A stretch of 64,000 bases of DNA from Marchantia polymorpha subsp. ruderalis (lineage: Eukaryota > Streptophyta > Marchantiopsida > Marchantiales > Marchantiaceae): positions 2,178,001-2,242,000 of the forward strand of contig AP031358.1 in NCBI GenBank assembly GCA_037833965.1, given 5' to 3'. The translations under genes and the position numbers were made by a program. The number at the start of each line of letters is the position of its first letter. Position 1 is the stretch's first letter. The notes below the pieces were generated by a model, which did not search any database, was not told where the DNA came from, and was given only the letters and a program-made list of their open reading frames with translations. Of the stretch, positions 44,629-57,203 are shown piece after piece.

Positions 44629-47600
44629 CTAACACGTCAAACTTCTAGACCGAATACCTTGATTCATGCACTCCTCGCACACCCAAGCATGCCCACCAAT
44701 TTGTTGTCTCACATATTTCACCTGAAACAACTTGAAGATTCTGGAATAATTACTTTGAAGCTGAGGCGCAAGAGTTTGTTGAATCCTCAACCATGCTTCT
44801 TTTAGGCGCTCGCTTTGCCCACCTTTTCGAATTGCCCTACCATCATCATTACTAATACCATCTAGTTTAACAACATCAGTTTTCAAGTCATCCCACTCCG
44901 GAATACCGTCGCCTAACCCAAGGGTCACATCGACTCCAGCTTTTAGAGCATAATACAGGACCTTGTATGAAATTTCGATAACTCGTGGTATCCATCCCAT
45001 ATTTTCCTGATCCACGCGCAACATCAAACCTTCTTGATTTTTCACGGAGTGAAACCCATTCACAGATTCACACATCAAGCGTAATCGAACAGTTGTTCCG
45101 AGATGCAAACTTGCACTCATCCTATAGAAAAGTCCAACATCGTCGGTGATGTAAGGTCGCTTCGGCATTCTGGAATGCTGAGGTAAATCAGAATACTCGA
45201 TGACCCTGTCAACTTTAGACATGAAATCACTCCACGTTGACTGTACTTCTTGTTGCAGAGAGAGTATATGTCCCATCTTCATATCCAATCTCCGCACAAT
45301 GCTCTCCAAACCATCAACCTTAGCTACTAGCTCATCGATCTTGGACAAAAGAAGTTGTGTTGAACAATTTTCCACACATGTGCTGGCACGTCTCAAGCAC
45401 CTGGATGAAGCTGGATTGCAGTCTTGAGTCTGAGGTAACATCGAGCTGCTAGCCTTGTTCTCACTTTCAGGGTGAAATTGAGCCAAATCATCGTTCAACC
45501 CGACGAGGCCATGATGCAGTGACTTCAATTGTTGAATGCGCTTTTGTCGGATCTCACTCACAACCGCTTCCACATCGCTCTCCCACAGCAGATTCGTAGC
45601 CCGTTCGCATCTGACGGTCAATTGCCCTGGAAGCGGGGGCCAAGTGTGCTCATAGTGGAGCAAATCTTCCTCCACCAATTGCGAGCTATCCGACGCCATA
45701 TCCCCAAGTTTGCGACTGATGCTATCAGAGAACTCTGATTTGAGTTCCTCAATCAGAATGGATACTCTGAGATGAATCGGAATCAACAATTCCACGCAAA
45801 ACGTTTGTATCACACCGAGCACTAACACCACTCCGGGACAGCCTTTGGATGATGCACAGAATGATATCAACTCCTGGACAACATGCTTAAGCACGTACTG
45901 AATACCTACCTCCCTTGACTTATGCTCCGAGCATAACATCAGGACATCTACGTAATTGTGAGACTTTTCACTCTGAACGTGCTCGACGTATATTTGATGG
46001 CCATCAAGAAAAAATAGCAGATAATGGCGAGAGCAAGTCACAGTCTCCTTGGGAACATGCATCTCGGATATCAACTTCCGTCGCATGAACATCTACAATG
46101 ATAGAAAATTTGTAAGATATTGAGTGAGACAGATTCATAATCAGCACATTCATAATGAAAAAAAAAATCTACTAAAACAAATTACAATGAGAACTTCACA
46201 AATTGAATATTTGCATAGTATATTTGCAATCATGATTTAACCTCACCTGGAAGCGTGGAAAAAAAGCAGCAGTTAGTGACATTGTTGTTCGATCTTTGCA
46301 CTGTATCCGAATGCCAGCAAATTGTGGAGTCCCAAACCTAGAATCCCATGCCATAGATCCCGCGTGCGCCCCTGCTTGATGCTTCTGTTCATCCATGCTT
46401 GCATATTCACGGATGAAGGAGGGAATGAAATATTGAGAGGTATCTTCGAGCTTGAAACACAAATCTAAATTGAAAAGAATCTTTTCAAGGACCTCTCTTT
46501 CAACATTTTGAAGGCGTGGTTGCTTATCCAAGAACGTTTCTATCAATTGAGCAAAGACACTTTCACTCACAAATCCGTTCTTGCTCGTGTATGAGTCACG
46601 TGACATCGTTCTATCAAAAGCCTCGGACTCTTGAACTTGAAAGTCTTGACCCAGAGCTATAAGCTCACCCAAAAATGCATTTGTGAGCCAATTCGGATCT
46701 ACAATGATGTGATCAACGTTTGGGATATAAATGATGGATCCAGCGTCATTCAAATAGGATATGACTGAGGTTAATATACTTGAATGATCAACAAAGTGAG
46801 CAGAAGTTGATGGAATGAATTGTTTGAAGCTGGGAGCACAGAAGTCATGAAACTTTTTGGAAGGCCAAAGTGGGCAAACTCTACTGTCTCTAGTGTTTGT
46901 AACCAGCAGGGAAGAGAGATGAAGACACAATTGAGGAACCCTCGGAGATTTTTCACTCAACAACTTCTCGAAGATGTCAAAAATACGATTTTTGAGAGGA
47001 ATCACATGTTTCTTCTTCCGGGCATCTACAAGGAGACACTCTTGACTAGGACAGAGATCCACACACGTTGCAAATCTCTTTTTCAGTTCTTCCACTATAG
47101 AGTAAGCCCAAGCCAAAGAGCTGGATGTCATCTTATCCTTGTGTGAAATTACAACAAGAACTTGTGGAAGATTATGTCCAGTGATTTTGGTGCTGGAAGT
47201 GATGAAAATCAACCACTCCTCCAACTCAGTCTGGAAACTAGAGTATGCTTTGGGAGAATTAGTTTTCTCGCAAAAGGGACTATACACAAAAAGATAAACA
47301 CAAAAATTATTGGTTTGAGGTAAAAGTATATTTTGAAGGGTACGAAAAATCCACTGTCCCGCAAAATCCCAAATTGAAATTTGCATTTTGTCATTGTTCT
47401 GCAAAAACTCCACTTCAATGCCCTTGGTCCTCCATAATTCACGCCATTTGTTCCCGAACCAGCTTTTGCCTTGAATTATCCGCATCAGTGTTTGACGCAG
47501 TTGAGTTTTGCCTGCACATTCGATGGATAAAGAGAACCACAATACATACAACTTGTTACTTATCATATCTTTACAGATCATTTCATAGACTGTGGATTAA

Positions 47601-49463
47601 TTGGATTGAAGATACTTCCTAATGTCACAAGAAATTGTCTACAACAAAATAATTTTATGAATAAAAGCTGGTTTGATTTTTTATATCCGTTTTATTTATC
47701 AATATATCTGAATCAAAAAATAACTTCAATCTCAGTAGAAGCTTAGATTTCTAGTTTGCAAACGTTGAGAGAATAAAATGAAAACTGAATAGCAGCTTAC
47801 CTGCTCTAGGAGAGCCGCATAAGAAGAGTCTACCAGCTTTTGCATCTCCAAATTTTAGGTTCGCTTCTCTAAACACGGACATGTAGACGGCCCGCTCCTG
47901 ATTTTGCTTCAGGGCCTCTCCAATCAGCTCCCTCTTTCCGCACTGCAGACACATGGGAGTTGAGACATCTATCCTATGGAGAGTCAAGTTCACTTGAAGT
48001 AAACCCATCAGGTCCCTCAACTCCTCTTCGTTTACTGCTTCCTCTCTGTCTAGTGATTCTCTAAACAAACGCAACGTAGATAGGCTTGTGTTACTACGCA
48101 AGTAACAAAGCAGTTGCTTCCATATTCGCTTGAAAGTATCTTCGCTGATTCTTGTTAGCACTAGAACTTTCAGAACTGAAGTTTTTCCAGTACTTTCATT
48201 CATCGGAAGGATACTTTCTATTCTCTCTAAGTTGCTCCCCGAAGTGGAAATCCATGACGTATCTAGACGAAAGGAATTTATAGATTGGATTTCCCCGCGC
48301 ATAACCCTGCCTAATAGGCTGAGTGCTGACATTAATTCATCCTCCTCCCGAACATGGATTTTAAGATGCAATACGGGGTCCTTGTCATCGGAACTAGCCG
48401 CACACGCAATCTCTTCTATTCGTTCAAGGGGGCCACAGAGTTGATCTATATAATTCTCTATATGGATAGTTGGGATTGTGACATTATCACGTATGGCCTT
48501 GCCAAGCACGCGACATTCCTCAGGACGCATCTCGATGGCGGAAAACGTAACTTCCCTCAATGATGGATAGGAAGTGAAAAGTTCTAGTATACAGTCCCCG
48601 ATTCCAAACAGGCGACTCAGCCTAAGACATTCAATGGAAAGGTTGCCATCATCTCCGGCCAATGCGTTGAGCAACAAGACCGCCGCTCTCCCCTCCACCC
48701 CCTCTAAACTGAGTGTTTTCAGAGACGAGCTCTGGATCAAAGCCTGGGACAGGGCCCGAACGACACTCTCATCCATGTCGATCATGCGGTCGGACTGGCT
48801 CCCAAACCTCAAAATTTTTAACTGAGCAGCACTGCTTATCACGTCGGCGACATGCTTCAGCGCATTCATGTCCTCCCACGCGTTCCATACTCCTAGATTC
48901 TTGAGTTTCGATGCAGAATTTTCTCGCAGTCCTGATGCGAGATTTAAGAAACACCTGGCACTCAATGCGCAGTCTTCAAAATCCGCTGCACTACAGTTAC
49001 CCAAAATCTTCCCGAGCTGTAAACACCATCTCTCCACTTCCGCAAGTGATGTCCACTTCAATCTTTCAGCTATCATACGATGTAAGGAGGTGCTAGACCT
49101 ACAACCTCTGAAAACCAGCTCCCACTCGCTAGCGGTCAACCTCGAAATATCTCCGCCACAAATTTCTTCTACATCCAGAATATTGAACTCGGTGCAGCTG
49201 CTGATGGCCTCCAGCACTCGAAGGCGCACTTGGCTTCGCCACCCTATGTTCGTCGATAGCGATGCACGCTCCGGGAAAAATTCCTCCAATTCCGGGTTGA
49301 TTAGACAGGGAAGCTGCATCATACCATCGGACTCCTTCCATACGCCATCCAGACGCCTCCCTTCCAGGCGCCTTATAAGGTCCTGGACAGCGGTGGGAAG
49401 CTCTGGTTTGTCGTCTGCAGAGGCCATTTCCCGTGTCCCAAGCCCAGCAGCTTGACTGTCCAT
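44629..49463 (-). CDS. Roco-family LRR-Roc-COR GTPase, TORNADO1-like
   Basis: Three exons on the minus strand, 49463-47801, 47511-46247 and 46092-44629, join in frame to 1463 aa. Both introns are GT..AG (289 and 154 bp). The start is the first in-frame ATG (MDSQAAG); the frame is open a little further upstream without an ATG. Residues ~235-510 carry ribonuclease-inhibitor-like leucine-rich repeats (LKTLSLEG, LECLRLSRL-type strands). The Roc domain has P-loop GSPRAGKT at 550-557, DFAGQ at 603-607 and SHKD at 677-680 in place of the usual G4 motif. A COR region follows from ~780 to ~1120, then a coiled coil at ~1225-1280 (KIDELVAKVDGLESIVRRLD). No kinase domain is present, as in plant TORNADO1, a ~1.4-kDa-residue LRR-Roco protein required for leaf and root patterning. 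TORNADO1 identity versus another plant Roco is inferred from architecture and length. Confidence 0.85.
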
Positions 49464-49496
49464 GGACGCACCTGCACCTTCAATTGTGTCCTCCAC

Positions 49497-51425
49497 TTTC
49501 AGAGAGGAATAACCGTGTGCTCCTGAACATGCACGGGGAAATGGTACCGAGCCTAAAAGAGGCCGTCTCCTCGATCTGCGATCCCCGGTTCACTCGAAGA
49601 AAACTTAACTTTCCGTAGCAGTGTCAGTGAGTGCATGTGCGTGCTCGGCATGAGACTCCTACCTCTGTGCAAGAGGTGCGACACAGAGTACTCCAAGCTC
49701 TGCTCAGACGAGGATGTAGCAATCACCACGAAAGCCCCAAGATTCTGCAAAGTGGAATCAGGAAGCTGCTTGAACTCAGTGGAGCGTACTGCAAGTTATG
49801 TGAATCAAAGTGAGCGGTGAATGCAAAATCCAGAACCTGGATTCTGGCTCTAAAGAATTACTAAAGAATATGCAAAGGGGACTTCACATCTCTCGATGAT
49901 AAAAACTACCGTGTGCTAGAACGGAGAGAGGACCTACCTGAGTGTACAAGCTCATAGCTCTGCAGCTGAATCTGACTTCTACAAGACTAGTTCGTAGCAA
50001 AGATGGCGGGATCTCATGCAAAATGTCATGGAATTGATGGAATTTCAAATATTTCAAATATGAAGTACTCTGAAATCTGGATGAACATTGGAACTGGGAG
50101 AATGCGAATCTAGCTGCATCAAGAACCAAGTGAGAACAAACCCACGTACAATTGGTAGCGCGTGGGAATCAGATCTTGTCATGAATCGGTTGAGCGATAG
50201 AGGTAAGTACAACATGTGATCACAACAAGCGTGTCTTTCCATAGTCCGAGTGATTGGCGAATGGTCTTCGAAGGTGAGAGTAGAAATTGACTTCGTTGTG
50301 CAAGCGAACAAGAAACCTGAGTCAATGCATCAGTGTGATGATACACACGATGTCGTCACGCTGTAAACGGAGATGTCAAAGTTTATCTTCATGGAATCAT
50401 ATTTCTGAAAAATGTGATGTTTTCGAGCAAGTGGACAACTTAGTGGTCTGACAACTTATTGGCACATGCGTAGTCAGCTTGTCGACAAAACATGCTGAAC
50501 CTTTTTTTTCTTGCTCTCAAGATGGGTAGATTAGTCTACATAACTCTACATAGCTCTTAGGTTCAGAACAAACTGATCATATTTCACTGCACACAATGTC
50601 GAAGAACCGTGTACACAATATATGAATCCTAGAGGTTCTCCACTGCTGGTATGATGGTTCTTCTAGCTCAACTGTCGAGCATCTGAGCACATGCGCAGCT
50701 ATAATTCCAGAGTATGGAAATCTTTAGACCTCTAACATTAAATTGAAAGCTAACTTCGTCCGTGCTTAGAGATCTCTTGCTTGTTTATCACGTCGTAGAG
50801 TTGCATTGTGGCTAGACAAAGTTGAAAAAAAAATTTCCCTTCCATTCAACCTTCAAAAATTCACTCCCTATTTCCTCCTGTAGTCTATCGCCTGGTGCTC
50901 CTAGCTTTTTCATTACACCTTAATTTTAAGAGATCCTTTCTTAGGCTTGAATCTTATGCTACGAAGCTTGTACAATCAAGTGGTCATAAACATATTAGAG
51001 ACTAAAGATTATAGCCTGACATGGAACAAAAAACTTGTCCGATCAGGGTTCCAAGATCACATACCCGACTGCATGCAACAAATTGCTAGATAAAGCTTCC
51101 ATATTTAGTCACATGAGAATGGGTCGTGATCTCCCTCCCGACAATGTACGAGTTGTATCATGGTGATACAAGCGAGAAGGTTTTTTTTTTATCTTCCTCT
51201 TGGGTTTGTCCCTAATACAGGTATAGAAGGGTGAAATTCTCAGGAACCTTTATCCCTCTGGCTACAATCAGAGTGGGTCCTTCACTCCTCGTGCTTGTTA
51301 TAACGCAGATTCCGCGTATTTGCAGGGACCCAGATTTTCACATACGTCAACATACAACACTTCTTAGAATTTTCTCCGAGGTGGACGTATTCCTATTAGG
51401 TACCCTACATTTTTAATTACATGGT
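49497..51425. other. Spacer 5' of the Roco gene
   Basis: Contains the presumed promoter and 5' UTR of the minus-strand Roco gene, but no TATA element that I would rely on. Short frames here have no recognised motif. Confidence 0.4.
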
Positions 51426-51426
51426 G

Positions 51427-51660
51427 TCAGGGGAAATGATTGAATTTGCCAGCGGTGTTAAAGAAAGGCTTTAAATCTAGAATATGTAGGAATTGTTATA
51501 TTTCGTAGTGACACTGCTATTAAAGAAGGAGATATTGTAAAGCGCACTGGATCTTTAGTGGATGTTCCTGTAGGAAAGGGCATGTTAGGTAGTATGGTTG
51601 ATACTTTAGGAGTACCCATTGATGGAAAAGGTGCTTTAAGCGCTATAGAACGTAGCATTT
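51427..51660 (+). pseudogene. atp1: Nuclear copy of mitochondrial atp1 (ATP synthase alpha), internal fragment
   Basis: Translation gives [11 protein letters not shown], then ALNLE, then [20 protein letters not shown], then [15 protein letters not shown], then [18 protein letters not shown]. This is the mitochondrial F1 alpha subunit from about residue 50 to 130, ending before the Walker A region. A frameshift after GVK and a small in-frame loss before YVGIV break the reading frame, and similarity stops abruptly after IER. AT-rich third positions fit bryophyte mitochondrial DNA. It is a NUMT, not a functional gene. Confidence 0.88.
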
Positions 51661-51689
51661 TTGTAAGATATAGGTAGTTCATGTTGTCT

Positions 51690-52100
51690 TTTTCTTCTAA
51701 TACTTTGTAAGCCGAAATCAGAGCGATGGAGTTAACCTCGGAGGGTGTTTCAGGTCCTTCGGGGACTAACCGCGTACAGTCCGTAGGTCTGGACTGTGTC
51801 GGGTCATTCCATTTGGTTGCATAGGTAAGCCCGGAGGCTTACTTCAATTCTGGTTCTCCGATCCTGCCTTGAGTGGCGAAAAGGCCCCATGGAATGATGG
51901 TCAGTATAAGATCTCAGCTTATCGTGTCATCAGCTGGGGGAGAGGTAATCCTGGGGCCTTTCGCGTGTCAGTCGGTGATTCTTTAATGAATACATCCGTT
52001 ATGATATCGGGCAGCGCCTTTAGTATCAGAATGAAGAGGTTGATGGAAACTTCCATAAAGTTTTTGTTCGAAGTGAATTGCTGCTTTCTTCGCGTGTAAG
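51690..52100. other. GC-balanced segment next to the NUMT, possibly mitochondrial intron sequence
   Basis: This block is richer in G and C than both flanks. It contains self-complementary stretches such as TACAGTCCGTAGGTCTGGACTG and GTAAGCCCGGAGGCTTAC, as expected of a structured RNA. Several bryophyte mitochondrial genes carry group II introns, so I suspect it arrived with the atp1 piece. I could not identify a domain V or maturase motif, and the link is inference. Confidence 0.3.
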
Positions 52101-52394
52101 CAGACGTGATATCCGATTGTATTTTCTTCATGATAGCACATCGATTGCATGAGGTACATAAAGTCAACCTTGTGATCCACACGAGTGGACAATAATACAA
52201 CTGTGGAAAAGACTTACGATTCAGCAGTAGTGGACACATGCATATGGAATCTCACTCACTGTTCACAACAACTCTTGACAACTGTGAGCAACACTCTCTG
52301 AAAATTGATTCGCAAGCTTTACAGATTTTTCCATGTGAAACAACTTAAGTCGAAAAAAATAATATTTGAGAGCTTATTTTAGTCATATATTTCA

Positions 52395-52465
52395 TTTCGT
52401 TTAGATAAAGCGCCCTAGCTAAACGTGGGACCCCACGTTAGCTAGGGCGATTTATCTTAACGAAA
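52395..52465. repeat. Long imperfect inverted repeat (foldback), ~33-bp arms
   Basis: TTTCGTTTAGATAAAGCGCC..CTAGCTAAACGTGGG faces its near-complement, separated by only a few bases. Weaker pairing extends further on each side. No target duplication was recognised, so a MITE origin is possible but unproven. Confidence 0.85.
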
Positions 52466-52469
52466 CTTT

Positions 52470-52491
52470 CATATTACCACGTGGTAATATG
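52470..52491. repeat. 22-bp perfect palindrome with central CACGTG
   Basis: The palindrome is centred on CCACGTGG and extends through ATATTA on both sides plus one further base. CACGTG is the G-box core bound by plant bZIP and bHLH factors, but there is no gene start near enough to suggest a promoter. It lies five bases from the foldback at 52395-52465. Confidence 0.9.
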
Positions 52492-52499
52492 ACAATTAA

Positions 52500-55400
52500 C
52501 AATCAATATTAACAATATCAGGTTTTTCATTTTGATTTGTATACATTTCAGTTTACCTACAATTTTCATTTTAGAATCATTTGTATTTTTATTACATTTA
52601 GAACTACTAACATTTTACAATTATTCAATGATATCACATATTATTAAATTTAAAAAAATGAAACACAGAAAAGAATAATTATTAATTAGATCAATCTCCA
52701 TTCTATCAAATAGGTTTATAAAGGAGATAAAACGATAAATAGTTGTTATAAATGGGAACCGATGCAAGTGTTTTCGAGCTAGAGCGGCTACGACCTAGGT
52801 GACGCTAGATGTTAAGTTTAGACGTTAGACAAGAAGTTCGAGAGTCTCAGAATTTTTACATCGATGGAGGCTAAAAGTCCTTGTTTCTTGGGATTCCATC
52901 TCAAAGTGGTAAAGCAGAGTCTCCACACCGTAGATGTACATATGAGCCATTTTCAGGTGTTCGAGTGTAAAGAGAAAGAATTTTCCGCTCATTCATGATC
53001 CAAGTTTCGCTACGCGCTGGACTGAAACCACTTACGCGGAGTTGTAGGAATGGTGGAATGTTATTGGTGAAATTTTGGTGATTTTAGTTTCATAACATAA
53101 TTGAACCATTTTCAAATCAAATATCTGTGTATACTAAAAGAGAAAAGTTGAACTTGAAAAGAAGATTGAAAATCCATGATGATTGTAAAGGACAGAAGAT
53201 TGTAAAGAATATTGTTTTGCTAAGAAGGATAAAGTTTTTGAGATTGTATGACATGATTACGTTTTAAAAGTGTATCAAGAAATTTTTCTTAAATTTCATT
53301 TGCAACATCCTTTTTACAACGTTGTTGCAACAACGTTGTAATAGCAACAAAAAACAGCATCATCATCGTACATAAAACTACTTTCAGAACATCAGTTTTT
53401 AGGGTTTAGAACAATATCTTGGATTCTTCATATTAGTTGTGGTCACAAGTATCCAAGACCGCTTTCACAACGCATGAGCATCCGTCATAGAGCACTTTTC
53501 TTGTATTCTTTGTGTTCACAATGTCCAAACTTTCTTTATATTTTTGTTTCAACAATATAACATATTAAAATATTATTTTATCTCTATTGTTATTGAAATA
53601 TGCAAGCAATATATGGATATGGTTCTCTAAGCTACTCTAAATATCTCAAAGTTTAAGTTATATGGCAGAGGCCAAACCTAAAGTGGCAGCAAAATTTTAG
53701 CGCGTAGAGTATGAAGTATCTTGTTAACTTACTAATATAATCACAATATGATAAAAACATAATTTTTATGAATTCACATAATTATTGTATGAGACAACTA
53801 AATAAGTTATCAATCGAATGCATGAAGATTAATTTCTTTCAACCTGAATTTTAAGATTGTTGGATTGATAACAAATTTTTAGATTTAACACTCTTGGATT
53901 GAAAATTTCACAACAACATTCCATTACTGAGTTTAAAATGTGATGAGATGAAAAAAAATCCCCTTCTTTATTCTCTAACTTCAAAATTACTATAAAAATA
54001 TATTTTTGTCATTTTTGTAGGTGGATATTTTGTGTCTAATTTGAATCTCAATTTGAACTTTTTAACTTTCAAAAGTTGTAAATTTTGTGTGAAATTCACA
54101 TATATGTTGAATAAATATCAGTAAAGGATACATTGTATGATTTATTACATACAGTAGTTTTGAAGAAATTTCCCACACGTCATTACACACATAATTTTCT
54201 TGAAACTATCAAATCCAACATCAAAGTATTAAGTATGATGCTTGCTTATAACATTATGTTCACAAACTTTAAATCAACTTAACCTATATGAAATAACACT
54301 ATTTTATTACCAATAAGTATTAACGATACATTACTCATGTGTAGGCATAGTTATATTAGTCGTTTTCCTAAATTAGCTTAATTTAGTCGCATAAAAAAAG
54401 TTAATTTATGCTAATCTAGACGCTTTTATGCTAAAAGCTGCCTTGAGTGCACTTGAAAGCAAGTGAGAGGTTTCGAGGTAGAGATAGTCATCATCACGCG
54501 GGACTTGCATTCGTGTTGTAAAGCTCATGAGCTGATTAAAAAAGATTACAAACTCCGAATTACGACCTCGGTGAGCTATGAGACTGATGTGCTTACAAAT
54601 TGATTAACAATCATCATAACTGAATGGCTGAAATCTTCCATGGTCCAATTCTGAACCAATTGCAGTCTAGAATCTAGTTTGTAATTGTAATCTAGACTAA
54701 ATTAACCGAAGCAATGCTCCAATTAATTTAGGCACGAGAGTTAACGTCAATAAAGATAATTTAGGTGCCTTGGTATATAGTCACCTATAATAACCATGCT
54801 TGTTCATGTGTCATAGTCTACAATGATATATGACTCATTTCAACTCAAGATTTAGTAAAGTTTTCTTCATCACATTTAATTATGTTCCTAGCCTGTATAC
54901 ATTATTGTGATTTTGACAGTTTAACATAACACATCTTTTTTAAAACTTTTACTTTCACACCTTCTACACCTAACACATCAAAAATATCAAATTTTGTTAC
55001 AAATTGTATAAAAATTTGGCTTGATAAAATGTACGTAGTATTAGATAAAATATTTGGATCTTAATAATTCCAAAGTTATGAATCTAACATGATTTATCAT
55101 CCTCATAGAAAGTTCATTCTTTGATATAGAGAAAATTCAAAAAATTTATCTAATGTAACGATAGTGATTAAAACAAACACAATGTAATATATATAACTCA
55201 TAAACTTTACTAATGATTTTATCACACCTACTTCAACATAGTTTTATAATTTTATTTACATTTTCCTTTATTGCGTAGATCATGTATTTGACATCATAAA
55301 CTATGGGAAGCTAAGATTTCTCCCCATGCAAAATTAACTAGAGTTTAAATTACTTTACACTACTCTTCTGATAGCAAAAGTTGGTGGAAAGAGTAGACTG

Positions 55401-55550
55401 TAAATAGAATTTAAAAAACTATGTTGGAGTAGATGTGACGAAATTGTAATAAGGCTAAGTGAAACATTAGTCAAACACAAAACCAGTATCTGATTTGGCC
55501 GAATTAATTCCTAAACTAAAAAAATGCGTCCGATATAATCAATCTGAAGT
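52500..55550. other. AT-rich spacer
   Basis: About 3 kb of AT-rich DNA with no coding frame, RNA gene or terminal repeats that I can support. Confidence 0.55.
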
Positions 55551-55559
55551 TTCTAAGTA

Positions 55560-56282
55560 TAGATTTAGGGCTTCTAAAATACTTGAATAGGCTCTCTTAG
55601 GCTATGTTAGGTACAAAAGGTTGCCGGAGGCAGAAAGCGGTGACCAAGTGGGAGTTAGATCTAAAATTGTCTGAAAGTGTAATCCCGATATTTCAGGTGG
55701 CGGCTAGGGTTTTGGAAACGGTCACAATCGCAGTTAGGTTTAGGAATTTTAGTATTTAAATGCTCTTAGAAATTTTGTATGGAACTTTTCTTTTCCGTGT
55801 TTATGCGACTTGGTTCTGTCTTTGCAGCTCTTGCATTTTTTGTGTGTAGATTTAGGCATGGGTTCTTGCCGGTTTTGTGAGCGCTGCAAGGCAGGATCCG
55901 TAAGTTTGTGAAAAGAAGTCTTGATACCGTTTCCAGCAAAAAAATCATTAGGAATGAGTTCTAGTGTGTATTGGGAGGGTCTACTCTTTGTCTTGTTTAC
56001 ATGTGTAACGTTTGTGTGAGATAGCCGCTGTTAGCACTGGCTAGTATCCGATGGGATGCTCCGGGTAGGAAAATACTGGATATAAGCTAGTCCGATCTTT
56101 AGATGATGTACTTAAACAACACGTCTTGAATCTCCTGCTACTCTTTCTACTTCACACGATCTCTAGAATGAACACTTGAGTCTCTATTAGTGATGTTATT
56201 GCCGGAAAACTTCCTAATTGAATGCTTCAAACAATACTGCGTTCCAACACGTATAAAAATCTGGCGCCGCTGCCAAGGATTC
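55560..56282 (+). mobile_element. Ty3/gypsy LTR remnant and primer binding site
   Basis: TGGCGCCGCTGCC at 56262-56274, continuing AAGGATTC to 56282, resembles the TGGCGCCGTTGCC-type primer site used by many plant Ty3/gypsy elements. The preceding ~700 bp has a TATA-like AGTATTTAAATG near 55750 and no reading frame, as expected for an LTR. The left end is not defined, and no matching 3' LTR is seen in the window. Gag sequence follows on the same strand. Confidence 0.55.
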
Positions 56283-56739
56283 TAAAGCGAGTACAACACT
56301 GGATGTTTTTGGATACTGCTGCTAGAATTCCGGATAGACTTTGTGTTGATTAACTGCAGTTTTGCTAATCCCTAGAGTTTAGAAGCCGCAACTATGGATA
56401 TGAGTTTTAGGTAGTCGTGTGGAGGTTTACTGATTGGCTTCCATAGGATCACAAAGAAGGATACTTCATCCCGTAAGTCAATCCAAATAGAGAAAAGTAA
56501 AGCGAAGGTACCCTCTCCTGAAACACAGGGTACTAACTTAAATGAGAAGATACACTCAGCTTCTATATATGAGGAGGAAGGTCTAACCGTTAATCTTCCG
56601 TTGGATCTGGTTGACCAAATTGACAGTCTTCCAAGATCCGGTGTGGTAGGCAAAGTATGTATTAGATCCGTAGCAGAGTATTCTTCGAGCGATAGTATGT
56701 TTGTTTCCACCTGCCTCAAATATAGCAGATTCCTGGGAG

Positions 56740-57203
56740 GATGTGAATCAGGATGTAGATGATTGATTTTCCAAGTTTGAATTCATACCTTTAGCAAACC
56801 AAGAGTACCAGGAATCCAAGAGAAGGGTATTTCAAGGTTTGCTGAAAGGGGAAGCGTTGAAGTGGTACCAAGACATCCCATGGATATCCGGAAGGATTGG
56901 AAAGCTTACATCCCCTTATTCCTCAAGACTTTTTGTGAAGCTGGAGAAAAGGCCCGAGCCTTAGGCCACCTGAGTTGGATGACCATGAAGCCCTCAGAAT
57001 CAGTCCGAAAGTATGGGCAGAGGGTGAAAGCGCTGATCCAAAACCTCACCACAAAAATAGCTCCAAGTGTCCAGCTGGAATGGTACTTTGTGAGATTTTT
57101 GGAGGAAATGGCATTTCATATCCAGCAAACACGGCCAACCACTCTCCGAGATGCTATGGAGGCGGCCCAGAACTATGAAAATTCCGCCCAATCACTTTGT
57201 GTG
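56740..57203 (+). pseudogene. Ty3/gypsy gag fragment
   Basis: Frames in order give RVFQGLLKGEALKWYQDIP, then after a frameshift DWKAYIPLFLKTFCEAG and ALGHLSWMTMKPSESVRKYG, then LTTKIAPSVQLEWYFVRFLEEM, and RPTTLRDAMEAAQNYENSAQSL. This is the core of a plant gypsy gag (retrotrans_gag type). It stops at about 57203, where the end of copy B of the other element family begins, so the zinc knuckle and protease are missing. Confidence 0.82.
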
